From Desulfamplus sp. (GTDB lineage: Bacteria > Desulfobacterota > Desulfobacteria > Desulfobacterales > Desulfobacteraceae), in NCBI GenBank assembly GCA_015232465.1, contig JADFZO010000009.1, positions 1 through 59,465 on the forward strand: DNA of 59,465 bases. The letters are read 5' to 3'. The notes beneath the pieces were generated by a model that saw nothing but the letters and a program-made list of their open reading frames with translations, did no database searches and was not told the DNA's origin. The first letter of the stretch is position 1; every line of letters starts with the position of its first letter. Shown here piece by piece: positions 34,409 through 42,501 of the stretch. The position numbers and the translations under genes are program-made.

Positions 34409-34534
34409 ATGTCAATAAGCTTTGGTGGTATTATTCTAACTGCTCTTGTTGTTGCTGTATTTGTAATTGGAATGAAGGTAAAAAGAAACTGCGAAAAGAT
34501 TCAGGAGTTAGAAGAGCTGACAAATAATGAGTAA
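34409..34534 (+). CDS. 41-residue single-span membrane peptide
   Basis: A short frame starts at ATG 34409, with AAAAAAGGAGGTGATTATA upstream, one of the best ribosome sites in the window. The peptide has one N-terminal membrane helix (FGGIILTALVVAVFVIG), a basic turn (KVKRNC) and an acidic amphipathic tail (EKIQELEELTNNE). I recognise no family. It resembles the 49-residue peptide at 40511-40660 in plan: one helix, then a short charged helix. Confidence 0.7.
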   Translation: MSISFGGIILTALVVAVFVIGMKVKRNCEKIQELEELTNNE

Positions 34535-34582
34535 AGTAATAGTTTTTTAAGCCCTGAAAATTTTTAAAAAGGAGGATAAGTC

Positions 34583-34888
34583 ATGAGTGGAACAAGTAGT
34601 GTTGCTCAAACATCAATTGGTACCACTGCCATTTTACCTGCATCTTCAAGCACGCTCAGTACATCCGCCTCTGTTGCAGGAACATCTTCACATATTGGAG
34701 CTTGTATGGCAAATCCAACTGTAACATATTCGACAGTAAGTTATGGTACAGGGGTATCTTCATTGAGCTATGGTACAGGTTTCAAGGCTGCTGCATTAGC
34801 AGCAGTACCAGTGTTTTTTGCAGGTGCCGCACTTTTTGGAGTTGCTTTACTAAGTTATGCTATAACAAAAGCAGCAATTGAACCTTGA
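34583..34888 (+). CDS. Ser/Thr-rich protein with C-terminal membrane helix, unknown
   Basis: This encodes a protein of 101 residues. Residues 1-65 are rich in Ser, Thr, Gly and Ala, and contain two spaced SYGTG units (TVSYGTGVSSLSYGTG). One long hydrophobic segment (about 67-95) follows. AAAAAGGAGGATAAGTC precedes the start. Short magnetosome proteins such as Mms5, Mms6 and MamD also combine a low-complexity Gly-rich region with a membrane helix, but the acidic mineral-binding tail of Mms6 is missing. The function is unknown. Confidence 0.75.
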   Translation: MSGTSSVAQTSIGTTAILPASSSTLSTSASVAGTSSHIGACMANPTVTYSTVSYGTGVSSLSYGTGFKAAALAAVPVFFAGAALFGVALLSYAITKAAIEP

Positions 34889-34898
34889 TGCCCTTAGA

Positions 34899-34972
34899 TT
34901 TCCAGAATTGTCGTTTAGCTCTATTGATCTTTTAAGTGGTTGATCAATAAGTCTAAGATTCAATTCTGGAAA
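34899..34972. repeat. Large nested inverted repeat
   Basis: Perfect 12-bp outer arms (TTTCCAGAATTG and CAATTCTGGAAA) enclose a second stem (TATTGATC and GATCAATA), with further partial pairing (TTTAG../..CTAAG). Folded RNA would be a long two-part hairpin. It lies after the 101-residue protein gene and 50 bases before the next gene. It lacks a T-run, so it is not a standard terminator. Confidence 0.8.
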
Positions 34973-35022
34973 ATAACAATTGTCTCTATACTGCAAGTTT
35001 CACAAAAAAGAGGCTTAATCTT

Positions 35023-35538
35023 ATGGATAAAAAAAGAGCATTCTCATTTGAAAAAACAGTAAATTACACCATCTCTACAGTTGATTATATGGGACTTGTT
35101 GTGTGGAGCTTTGTCAGTAAATGTGGAGATTCTGTTAAAAAGGCTACTTATTGTGTGTTAGGAGTTGCAATTCCAGCAGACAGAAACGCTTGTAAGAAGT
35201 CATTAGTGAAGAAAATCAACAAAAGAGGAAAAGACAAACAAAAAAATGTAAAAACTTATTTAGCACTTAAAAAGACAAATAGAGCATCACTTATTTCTGA
35301 TGCTGTTACTGAAGCTGAAAATAGAAATAGATTAAAGATTTCAGAGATTGAAGTGTCAATATTAGAACTTGAAAAGAGATTGTTAAGCCTTGAAAAGCAG
35401 GGGAGCAAACTTTCAGAGAGTTCAATTGGCAAGAGTGGTGAGAAAAAAGAGATTAATGAAGAAAAAAGAGCTGTTCTTCGTATGCTTGTTAATGAACAAA
35501 AAAAGTTGAAACAATTAATCAAACAATCAAATTTATAA
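35023..35538 (+). CDS. Helical protein, unknown (magnetosome cluster)
   Basis: This encodes a protein of 171 residues. The N-terminal part (about 8-55) has a moderately hydrophobic segment (STVDYMGLVVWSFVSKCGDS) that may bind membrane. A Lys-rich linker is followed by a coiled coil (about 90-170). The layout of short amphipathic head, basic linker and helical hairpin recurs in the next two genes. No known family is recognised. AAAAGAGG precedes the start at a long distance, so the exact start is less certain. Confidence 0.7.
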   Translation: MDKKRAFSFEKTVNYTISTVDYMGLVVWSFVSKCGDSVKKATYCVLGVAIPADRNACKKSLVKKINKRGKDKQKNVKTYLALKKTNRASLISDAVTEAENRNRLKISEIEVSILELEKRLLSLEKQGSKLSESSIGKSGEKKEINEEKRAVLRMLVNEQKKLKQLIKQSNL

Positions 35539-35617
35539 TCTAAGCCCATAAAGATATACAATTAAATTTAAATATAACACTAAAATCAAACAATACTAAG
35601 AGATTAGGAGGCGATAA

Positions 35618-35932
35618 ATGGGAGATGATTTACGATACAGTTTGCGGAATTTAGGAGATGTTCTATTTGATAAAATTTCTGCTGCTTCTCAAAAGATGAA
35701 AGGCTCAACGCATGGCATATCGCTCACATATACTATAGGTGAGTTACAAAAAGAAAAAGAAAAATTGATCAAAAGGGTTGGGAAAAGGGTTGTTGGTATT
35801 AGAAAGAGCAAAGCAGATAGCGATTTTTCTAATGATGAAAAACTAAATATGTTTTTTAGTAAATTAGACAATATTCAACAGCAGATTGATGAGGCGATTG
35901 CAGAGAGAAAAGCGCGTTTATATCCTAAATAA
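35618..35932 (+). CDS. Small helical protein, unknown (magnetosome cluster)
   Basis: This encodes a protein of 104 residues, with AGGAGGCGATAA upstream. Residues 1-25 (LRNLGDVLFDKISAAS) could be an amphipathic head. Residues 40-104 form a helical pair (IGELQKEKEKLIKRVGKRVV, then KLDNIQQQIDEAIAERKA). The helix-loop-helix resembles the segment that precedes the HEAT repeats in the next gene (LKEIYQEIGKEE, then VKEFEEQISRLEEK). It may be a stand-alone version of that module. The function is unknown. Confidence 0.7.
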   Translation: MGDDLRYSLRNLGDVLFDKISAASQKMKGSTHGISLTYTIGELQKEKEKLIKRVGKRVVGIRKSKADSDFSNDEKLNMFFSKLDNIQQQIDEAIAERKARLYPK

Positions 35933-35986
35933 GATACAGATAAGTTCTATTTGCTATAATTTTTTTAAAAAATATTGGAGGGGTTT

Positions 35987-37324
35987 ATGCCAGACAGAGA
36001 AAATCGAAGAACAGGAGTTGTAGGCTTTACTGCTAAGGTTTTAAATGAAGCAGGTAGTGCTATTGTGGATTTGTATGATTTAGGAGCTGGTGCTTTGGGC
36101 TGTATTGTTAATTTTTCTAAAGAGACTACCTCTAAATTCTCCAGCAAAACCAAAACAATTGGTAAAAAAAAAGCTGATTCTACCTCTTCTTCTGATAAAG
36201 CAAAAATAATCAAAGAGCGTATAAAGGCTAAAGAGGGCAAACTTAAAGAGATATATCAGGAAATAGGTAAAGAGGAGTCAAAAACTAAAACATCTTCTGG
36301 AGCTGATAGTGATCCAGAAGTGCTTGATAACATTAAAAAATTGACTTCTGATGTTAAAGAGTTTGAGGAGCAGATAAGCAGACTTGAAGAAAAAGCCTCT
36401 CTTATTAAAAAAGAGAAAGCAGAGGCTCAAGATAAAAAGGGTAAAGCAAAAGATAAACAAAAACAGCCATTAGGGCGAAAACACGACACAAAGGCTCTAA
36501 CAGTTGAGGAGGCTGTTCAATCTGCGATTGAATCTGCATTAAAGAGTGGCAAATTTAGCTCTATATCTGAAAAATCAAAATTTGAAAAAGTTGCCAATGA
36601 TCTATTATCAGAAGAGTATGAAGTGAGAATACTTGCAGCCAACGAGCTTGCAAAGATGAAAAATGAGGCTGCTGTGCCAGTATTAACAGAATCGGTAAAA
36701 GCTGGGGATCCAAATCTGACATCAGAAATTATAAATGCCTTGATAACAATTGGTAGTGTTGATTCTGTTCCACTTTTCAAAGAGATGGTAACAGACAAGA
36801 ACTACAGAATCCGTTTAGCATGTCTTAGAGGACTTTATAAACTTGCAGAAGAAGATGACGAAGCCCTACAGATGCTTGTTAATGCAGTTAAAGATGAGCA
36901 CTCAGATGTTAGAAAATGTGCTATCACCTTTATTGGTTGGAAGGACAATGCTGAGTCTGTTCCATCGCTGGTAAACGCTTTAAAAGATGATAATGATGAT
37001 GTAAGAAAAACAGCTTTAGATGCACTGGCTACCATAAGAGATAAGGCAACTGTGCTTCCTGTTATTCGTGTACTTGCAGATAAAGATGAGACAATTAGAG
37101 AAAAAGCACTTGATACCTTGAAAATGATTACAGGCGAACAAATTCCTTTTGATATGGATGCCTCTAAAGAGGATAGGTCTATTGCTGTGGACTCTTTGAT
37201 TGATTGGTGGCAGAAAAAAAGAATCGGTGAAGGTGAAATTTTTATGCCATCAATAGATGAAGTAGGTGAAATACCAGACACATTACAACAATCCAATAAT
37301 ATTGATCCAAAAGAGAATTTGTAA
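35987..37324 (+). CDS. HEAT-repeat protein with helical N-terminus, paralogue 1
   Basis: This encodes a protein of 445 residues from ATG 35987 (GGAGGGGTTT upstream; a TTG at 35975 is in frame). The N-terminus carries GFTAKVLNEAGSAIVDLYDL (about 12-31), then a Lys-rich linker, a helical hairpin (about 75-145) and six or so HEAT-like repeats (about 195-390: for example VPVLTESVKAGDPNLTSEII, VPSLVNALKDDNDDVRKTAL). It ends with SLIDWWQKKRIGEG. HEAT arrays mediate protein binding. A close paralogue lies at 44757-46040 in the MamK block, so the two may dock related partners in different complexes (inference). Confidence 0.8.
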   Translation: MPDRENRRTGVVGFTAKVLNEAGSAIVDLYDLGAGALGCIVNFSKETTSKFSSKTKTIGKKKADSTSSSDKAKIIKERIKAKEGKLKEIYQEIGKEESKTKTSSGADSDPEVLDNIKKLTSDVKEFEEQISRLEEKASLIKKEKAEAQDKKGKAKDKQKQPLGRKHDTKALTVEEAVQSAIESALKSGKFSSISEKSKFEKVANDLLSEEYEVRILAANELAKMKNEAAVPVLTESVKAGDPNLTSEIINALITIGSVDSVPLFKEMVTDKNYRIRLACLRGLYKLAEEDDEALQMLVNAVKDEHSDVRKCAITFIGWKDNAESVPSLVNALKDDNDDVRKTALDALATIRDKATVLPVIRVLADKDETIREKALDTLKMITGEQIPFDMDASKEDRSIAVDSLIDWWQKKRIGEGEIFMPSIDEVGEIPDTLQQSNNIDPKENL

Positions 37325-37366
37325 TCTAAGGTGGGGTTTTGCTGATTGTGTAAAGAGAGGTGTTAA

Positions 37367-38149
37367 TTGAACTGGACAGAATATTTGTGCGAATTTTTAG
37401 GTACATTTATCCAGATTTTTATAGGGCTTATTGGTATTTTTCTGGTTAGCACCATTAATATTGGAGGTGTTACTAAATATATGATAATCGGAAGTTTTTT
37501 TGCCATAGGGCTTCTTGTAGTTGTATATTCTCCTATTGGCAAAAGAAGTGGGGCGCATCTTAACCCTGCTGTAACTGCTGCATTTTGGCTAAATAAATTG
37601 ATGAGTAATCTTGATACTGTATGTTATATTATTGCCCAATTTGCTGGCGCCTCTTTTGCAGCATGGCTTGTATTTTTGCTCTTCACATGGAAAGACCCGC
37701 TTGTAACATTAACCCTTCCATCTAACCAATATCCACTGATCCTCTCCTTTATTATTGAGATTGTGGTTGTATTTGTCTTAATTATAATGATCTTCTCTTT
37801 TATATCTTCTCAAAATGGTGGGCGATTTACAGGTATTGCGGCAGCAATATATATTATTTTGATTAACCTGCTTTTTGCATCAATTTCAGGTGCAAGCATG
37901 AACATTGCCAGAACATTTGGCACAGCATCAATTTTGATGATGTTTGATTATCTGTTAGTATATCTTTTAGCCTCTGTTATAGGGACATTTGCAGCATTTT
38001 ATCTGTTTAGCTTTGCAACAAATGGACTAAAACCAACATGCAGTAAACTATGCTATAAGACAGAGGGACCGTGTGTATTTAAATGCAGTTGTGAATATAG
38101 CCAACCCGTCCAAATACAAAAAGAGCCTTCAGAAGAGATATTTGGATAA
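37367..38149 (+). CDS. Aquaporin/glycerol-facilitator family channel with Cys-rich tail
   Basis: This encodes a protein of 260 residues from TTG 37367 (AGAGAGGTGTTAA upstream). Six membrane helices and two MIP half-helices are visible. The first pore motif is SGAHLNPAVT (about 64-73). The second is SGASMNIART (about 176-185), so the second NPA has become NIA, while the selectivity Arg is kept. The cytoplasmic tail (about 221-245) holds six Cys in CSKLCYKTEGPCVFKCSC. MIP channels move water, glycerol or small neutral solutes. The modified second pore loop may change selectivity. Channels of this family are not among the classical magnetosome proteins. Confidence 0.85.
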   Translation: MNWTEYLCEFLGTFIQIFIGLIGIFLVSTINIGGVTKYMIIGSFFAIGLLVVVYSPIGKRSGAHLNPAVTAAFWLNKLMSNLDTVCYIIAQFAGASFAAWLVFLLFTWKDPLVTLTLPSNQYPLILSFIIEIVVVFVLIIMIFSFISSQNGGRFTGIAAAIYIILINLLFASISGASMNIARTFGTASILMMFDYLLVYLLASVIGTFAAFYLFSFATNGLKPTCSKLCYKTEGPCVFKCSCEYSQPVQIQKEPSEEIFG

Positions 38150-38181
38150 AAAAATATCAAGATTGCGGCGTGGAGAGAGAG

Positions 38182-38739
38182 ATGTCATTAGTATCTACAT
38201 ATTGTTTAACCCCTAACTCTGGAAATCTATTTGTTTACACGTTTAAAGAGGGTATGCTCAGTACATTGTCCCATGATCTGCTCATTAAAGTTACTGATTT
38301 TAAAATCAATCTAAATATGCCAAATGGAGATCTAAGTTCTGGTAACTTTAATTTAGAAGTTAAACCAGACTCGTTAAAGGTGAGCTGTGCCATGAAAGAG
38401 GGTAAGCGAGAGTTGGGTCTTTTAAAAAATAGAGATAAATCTGAAATTAAAAGTTTTATAGAAGAAGATGTATTACATATATCAAAATATCCAACCATTA
38501 TATTTAAATCTATGGATATAAAAAAAGAGCAAACTTACTATTTAGTTAAAGGCGAGTTATCTTTGCACGGTACAAACAGGTGTATAACATTCAAAGTTAA
38601 AAGTGATGATGGTAAAAGGTTTAAAGGCTCTGTAATGTTGCTTCAAACACATTATGGCATTAAACCTTACAATGCACTAATGGGGGGTTTAAGAGTACGG
38701 GACAGAATAAAGGTAGGTTTTGATCTGGCAATAGAATAG
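38182..38739 (+). CDS. YceI-like domain protein
   Basis: This encodes a protein of 185 residues from ATG 38182 (GTGGAGAGAGAG upstream; GTG 38170 is less likely). The YceI signatures are STLSHDLLIKVTDFKINLNM near the start, HISKYPTIIFKSMDI in the middle and GELSLHGTNRCITFKV. The fold is a lipocalin-like barrel that binds isoprenoids or other lipids. There is no clear signal peptide, unlike many YceI proteins, so it may be cytoplasmic. It is set between the channel and a tandem-PDZ gene in the magnetosome region. A lipid-handling role is inferred. Confidence 0.75.
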   Translation: MSLVSTYCLTPNSGNLFVYTFKEGMLSTLSHDLLIKVTDFKINLNMPNGDLSSGNFNLEVKPDSLKVSCAMKEGKRELGLLKNRDKSEIKSFIEEDVLHISKYPTIIFKSMDIKKEQTYYLVKGELSLHGTNRCITFKVKSDDGKRFKGSVMLLQTHYGIKPYNALMGGLRVRDRIKVGFDLAIE

Positions 38740-38784
38740 AGTATTTTATATCTTTAGTATAAAATAAGAAAGGTTCTTAAAGTT

Positions 38785-39597
38785 ATGTATGATTTCAAAA
38801 ATAACAGCTTAATCGCAATAACTCTTATCTCCCTAATTTTTAATGCTGTTGCTGTTGTGTTACTGTTTCAGGATCGTTCAAACACAAATGCAGATGAGTA
38901 TTCTACTACTCATAAAAGCAACACTGAACAATCTATTTTAGATTATGAACAATTTAAAACTCAATGGGGAACAGCATGGATTGGAGTAAATATTAGCGAT
39001 GTTACCCCTATTCAAGCAGCAAAGGCGATGTTGGATAGACCTGAAGGGGCTTATGTAAACAGCGTTGATAATAACTCTCCTGCACAAAGAGCTGGCATTG
39101 AATCTGGAAATATTATTTTATCGTTTAACGGAAGAAAGATACGCACAGCATACCAGTTCCAAAATGACCTTGCTGGCAGTGAAATTGGGGTTGATATATA
39201 CATGTGTGTATCAAAAAATAATGAATATACAGAGACTATCCATCTACTACCTGAAGAGAGACCAGAATGGTTAGCGCCTCTTATTAAATCTTACCCATAC
39301 TTTGGTGTTACAATAAGAGATGTGTCTGATAACACCATTGAGGCAGCAGAGCTTGAAGATGCAGAAAAAGAGGGTGGGGTGCTTGTTGAAAAGGTTCTGC
39401 CAAACTCTCCTGCTGAACGTGGCGGTATTTTAGAGGGTGATATTATCATGTCGTTTAACTCCAGAAAAACAAGAAGTGTGCGAGAGTTTTTATCTGATCT
39501 TGCAGGGTGTGAACCATATCAGACCATACGCATCTGCATAATAAGAGGAGATATACGTAAAACTCTTACTGTTACGCTTGAGAGAAGTATTTTATAG
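38785..39597 (+). CDS. Membrane-anchored tandem-PDZ protein, second copy
   Basis: This encodes a protein of 270 residues. A membrane helix (about 9-27) precedes PDZ1 (about 62-160: WIGVNISDVTP, NSPAQRAGIESGNIILSFN) and PDZ2 (about 172-265: YFGVTIRDVSD, NSPAERGGILEGDIIMSFN). There is no protease or haem domain. It has the same plan as the 23400-24479 protein and the first third of the giant protein, so three proteins carry six PDZ domains in this cluster. A MamP relationship is possible, but MamP has one PDZ plus two CXXCH motifs, which are absent here. Confidence 0.8.
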   Translation: MYDFKNNSLIAITLISLIFNAVAVVLLFQDRSNTNADEYSTTHKSNTEQSILDYEQFKTQWGTAWIGVNISDVTPIQAAKAMLDRPEGAYVNSVDNNSPAQRAGIESGNIILSFNGRKIRTAYQFQNDLAGSEIGVDIYMCVSKNNEYTETIHLLPEERPEWLAPLIKSYPYFGVTIRDVSDNTIEAAELEDAEKEGGVLVEKVLPNSPAERGGILEGDIIMSFNSRKTRSVREFLSDLAGCEPYQTIRICIIRGDIRKTLTVTLERSIL

Positions 39598-39616
39598 AAA
39601 CATTAGGGTGATTCCA

Positions 39617-40483
39617 TTGAACGACTTAGAGGATAACTTAGATATTTATGAGATGCAAAAGTATGAAATCATCTCATATAAGCAGATTTTAAAATGGGAA
39701 ACGCAAAAGAGCAGCTATTTTAACAGGGTAATGGGCATTGTTTCTAATCCTATCTATTCTATGTTTGATAAAATGGGGCAAAAAAACATACAGACCGTTG
39801 AAAAGACGGTTGGAAGCGTTATTGAATATCTCTATCGTGTTGCAGACCTTACAGTATCTAAAGATCGTCTTATAAAACGGCTAAAAAAACATGGGATTCA
39901 TATAAACGATCTTGCAGAACTTCAAAAATGTTATTTAAAGCAGCTTGATGAGTGCAACCAAAACTTTATTAATGTCCATGCAGCAAGTGCTGCAATTCAA
40001 GGTGGTATTGCAGGCATTGCTGGTGAACTTGCGGCGCCCGCTGATCTTTCGGCAATCCTTGTAAGGATATTTAACATGATACAGCATGTTGCTTTTTGTT
40101 ATGGTTTTAATCCAAATGATCCTATTGAAAAAGAGATAATTTTAAGCATTATGCTCTTATCTCTTGTGGGAGATCGTTTAAAACAAGAGATACTTAAAGA
40201 GATTTGCCTTTTAAGAAAAAAAGAGCAAGAGAGCAGAGGGGAGCACTATACAAAGTTACTCACCAAAAGAGCTATGGCAAGAATAGTTAGACGGTTCAGT
40301 TGTGCTATTTTATTAAAACTCTTTTCAAGAGCAGTTCCTGTTATATGTGTAGTTGTGAGTGCACATTCAAATTATGAGATGGTAAACACCTCTTATGATG
40401 CAGCTTTTATGCTCTACAGAAAACATTTTATTGAAAGAAAGCATGAGCTTAGAAAATATCTTGTAATAGAACAAACCTGCTAA
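39617..40483 (+). CDS. EcsC-family protein
   Basis: This encodes a protein of about 288 residues. EcsC features are AIQGGIAGIAGELAAPADLS (about 130-150), the following helix ILVRIFNMIQHVAFCYGF and a C-terminal AHSNYEMVNTSYDAA. The family is poorly understood and often found near membrane or secretion genes. The start is uncertain: TTG 39617 has AGGG eight bases upstream, while TTG 39578 and GTG 39608 are in frame. The gene closely follows the tandem-PDZ gene. A membrane-associated role is inferred from the hydrophobic Gly/Ala segment. Confidence 0.75.
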   Translation: MNDLEDNLDIYEMQKYEIISYKQILKWETQKSSYFNRVMGIVSNPIYSMFDKMGQKNIQTVEKTVGSVIEYLYRVADLTVSKDRLIKRLKKHGIHINDLAELQKCYLKQLDECNQNFINVHAASAAIQGGIAGIAGELAAPADLSAILVRIFNMIQHVAFCYGFNPNDPIEKEIILSIMLLSLVGDRLKQEILKEICLLRKKEQESRGEHYTKLLTKRAMARIVRRFSCAILLKLFSRAVPVICVVVSAHSNYEMVNTSYDAAFMLYRKHFIERKHELRKYLVIEQTC

Positions 40484-40510
40484 ACAAAAAAGGATAAAAA
40501 AAGAGAATAT

Positions 40511-40660
40511 ATGTTGACATTTATACTACTAATAATATTAGCAATAATCATCTATTTTGTTGTCAAACAGCTATTACACCAGCGAAATGTAATTTATGAA
40601 CTGCGTAACGAACTTACAAGGCTTAACGAATTACAAAACAGCGTAAACAAACAAGAGTGA
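40511..40660 (+). CDS. 49-residue single-span membrane peptide
   Basis: A short frame with one strong membrane helix (MLTFILLIILAIIIYFVVKQ) is followed by a heptad-like amphipathic helix (NELTRLNELQNSV). A short upstream purine run (AAAGAGAATAT) could serve as ribosome site. It lies 45 bases before mamK. Its plan matches the peptide at 34409-34534. It might link MamK or coiled-coil proteins to the membrane, which is inference. Confidence 0.6.
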   Translation: MLTFILLIILAIIIYFVVKQLLHQRNVIYELRNELTRLNELQNSVNKQE

Positions 40661-40705
40661 TTTTATTAAAAAACAGATGGTTAAAAAACTCTGAGTAGGA
40701 GAGTT

Positions 40706-41764
40706 ATGGCAAGTAGAAAAACGCTAAATGTAGGGATAGACCTTGGAACATCAAGAACAGTTATTGCCTGTGATAATGGTATTAGAACTTTTGTTCCAAG
40801 TTATGTTGGATATGCAAAAGATGCAGTAACAGAAAAGATGCTTGGCAAAAAGATTGTTTTTGGTGACGATGCTCTTAAATACAAGATGGGGTTGGAACTT
40901 TATAAACCTATTGAAAATGGTGTGATTAAGTTTTCCGATGATCCAGATGCCCACAATACAGGATATAAAAAATCTCTTGAGGTCTCAAGAGAGCTACTAA
41001 AGCATGTTATAAGCCTTGTAATAAAAGATGAGCCAAAGGACAATCTTATTATAAGAGGCGTTGTTGGTGCCCCTGCTCTTGCCAGCTTGAACAATAAAAA
41101 AGCAATTCTTGATATTACAAAAGGTATTTTAGATGGTGTTATGGTAGTCTCCGAGCCTTTTACAGTTGCATACAATCTTGGCTGTCTCTACAATTATCTT
41201 ATCATTGATATTGGGGCAGGTACAGTTGATCTATGCAGAATGCACGGCACAATCCCCTCTGAAGAGGATCAGATTACATCTCTAATGGCAGGTGATCATA
41301 TTGATAGAACATTGTTAAAACTTGTGCATAAACGATACCCAGAGGCTAATTTGACAGTCAATATGATCAAACGATTTAAAGAGGAGAATGCCTTTATATC
41401 TTCGCAAGGAGAAAAGGTTACTATTGAGATTCCTGTTAATGGAAAACCAACTACCTATGATGTTACAGATGAACTTAGACTTGCCTGCAAAGAGATTGTT
41501 CCTGATATTGTTGAGGGTATTAAAAAACTTGTTGCAACATCTGACCCTGAATTTCAAAATGAACTTAAAGGAAATATAGTTCTTGCGGGCGGTGGTAGCC
41601 AGATTAGTGGACTTAAAAAAGAGATTGAAAATTATATGCAAAAGACCTTAGGTTATGGACGCGTTACAAAAATTGAAGAGCCTCTGTTTGCAGGTGCAAA
41701 CGGGGCATTGATGTTGGCACGGGATATGCCTGATGAATATTGGGACGAAATTACAGAAGAGTAA
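40706..41764 (+). CDS. mamK: Actin-like filament protein MamK
   Basis: This encodes a protein of 352 residues, the MamK length. Actin-fold nucleotide motifs are present: phosphate 1 GIDLGTSRT (about 10-18), phosphate 2 LIIDIGAGTVDL (about 165-176) and adenosine LAGGGSQISGL. MamK forms the cytoplasmic filament that positions magnetosomes in a chain. AGTAGGAGAGTT precedes the start. It opens the block of coiled-coil, HEAT and AAA+ genes that runs to 49207. Confidence 0.92.
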   Translation: MASRKTLNVGIDLGTSRTVIACDNGIRTFVPSYVGYAKDAVTEKMLGKKIVFGDDALKYKMGLELYKPIENGVIKFSDDPDAHNTGYKKSLEVSRELLKHVISLVIKDEPKDNLIIRGVVGAPALASLNNKKAILDITKGILDGVMVVSEPFTVAYNLGCLYNYLIIDIGAGTVDLCRMHGTIPSEEDQITSLMAGDHIDRTLLKLVHKRYPEANLTVNMIKRFKEENAFISSQGEKVTIEIPVNGKPTTYDVTDELRLACKEIVPDIVEGIKKLVATSDPEFQNELKGNIVLAGGGSQISGLKKEIENYMQKTLGYGRVTKIEEPLFAGANGALMLARDMPDEYWDEITEE

Positions 41765-41895
41765 TTATATTTTAAGTTTCTAACCACAAATTTGGTCTCT
41801 TTATCTCTCCATGCCTGTTCCTATTTAAAGCTGCAACCACTATCTCAACCATTACTCTTTAACAGAAAAACTAAAATTTAAACGAGGTCATTTAT

Positions 41896-42453
41896 ATGGC
41901 TGATAAAACAAAAAAGATACTTTTACTGGATTATAACTCTGAGGTAACAGAGCAGGCAATGGTTATGTTTGAGCAATTTGAAGTAACTACGGTTGCAAAA
42001 CTTGAAGATATTGCTGAACAAGTAAAAGATGAATTTGACCTTATTATAACAGGCTATCTATTACCATCTCTTACAAACGAGACCTTACTTGCCTATCTTA
42101 AAGATTTACAAACAGCAATAGCTGAACTTAAAATAGAGCTTAATGCTAACAAAACCCAAGATGATGTTGAAAATGAGTTAAAAGCAAAACATAACGAGAT
42201 TTTAGAACTGATAGTTGAGCAGATAGAGCTTTGCGAAAATGAGAAGGCTGAGTATGATGCAAAGCTTGCAAATGCAGAAAAAACGGTTAAAGAGGCAGAG
42301 TTAAAAGCTGATAAAGCCCAAAAAGAGGCAAAAGAGTTTCAAGCTATTGCACAGGCAGCAGAAGCCAAAATTTTGGAGTTACAGAGTGAAAATGCAAAGA
42401 TACAATCAAGGTTAGACAAACTTCAAGAGCAGTGGGAAAATACAATGATTTAA
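41896..42453 (+). CDS. Degenerate receiver-like domain fused to a coiled coil
   Basis: This encodes a protein of 185 residues. The first 75 residues follow the response-regulator beta/alpha pattern (KKILLLDYNSEVTEQAM, then EFDLIITGYLLPSLTN). The phosphoacceptor position, normally Asp after the third strand (xxDxxLP), is Gly. Residues about 75-185 are a long Lys/Glu-rich coiled coil with no break. It therefore looks like a non-phosphorylated protein-docking head on a rod. It lies directly after mamK. The receiver assignment is by pattern only. Confidence 0.65.
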   Translation: MADKTKKILLLDYNSEVTEQAMVMFEQFEVTTVAKLEDIAEQVKDEFDLIITGYLLPSLTNETLLAYLKDLQTAIAELKIELNANKTQDDVENELKAKHNEILELIVEQIELCENEKAEYDAKLANAEKTVKEAELKADKAQKEAKEFQAIAQAAEAKILELQSENAKIQSRLDKLQEQWENTMI

Positions 42454-42501
42454 TCTTTTTCTTGATAGAGACCACACGATATATAAATGAGGGTTCATTC
42501 T

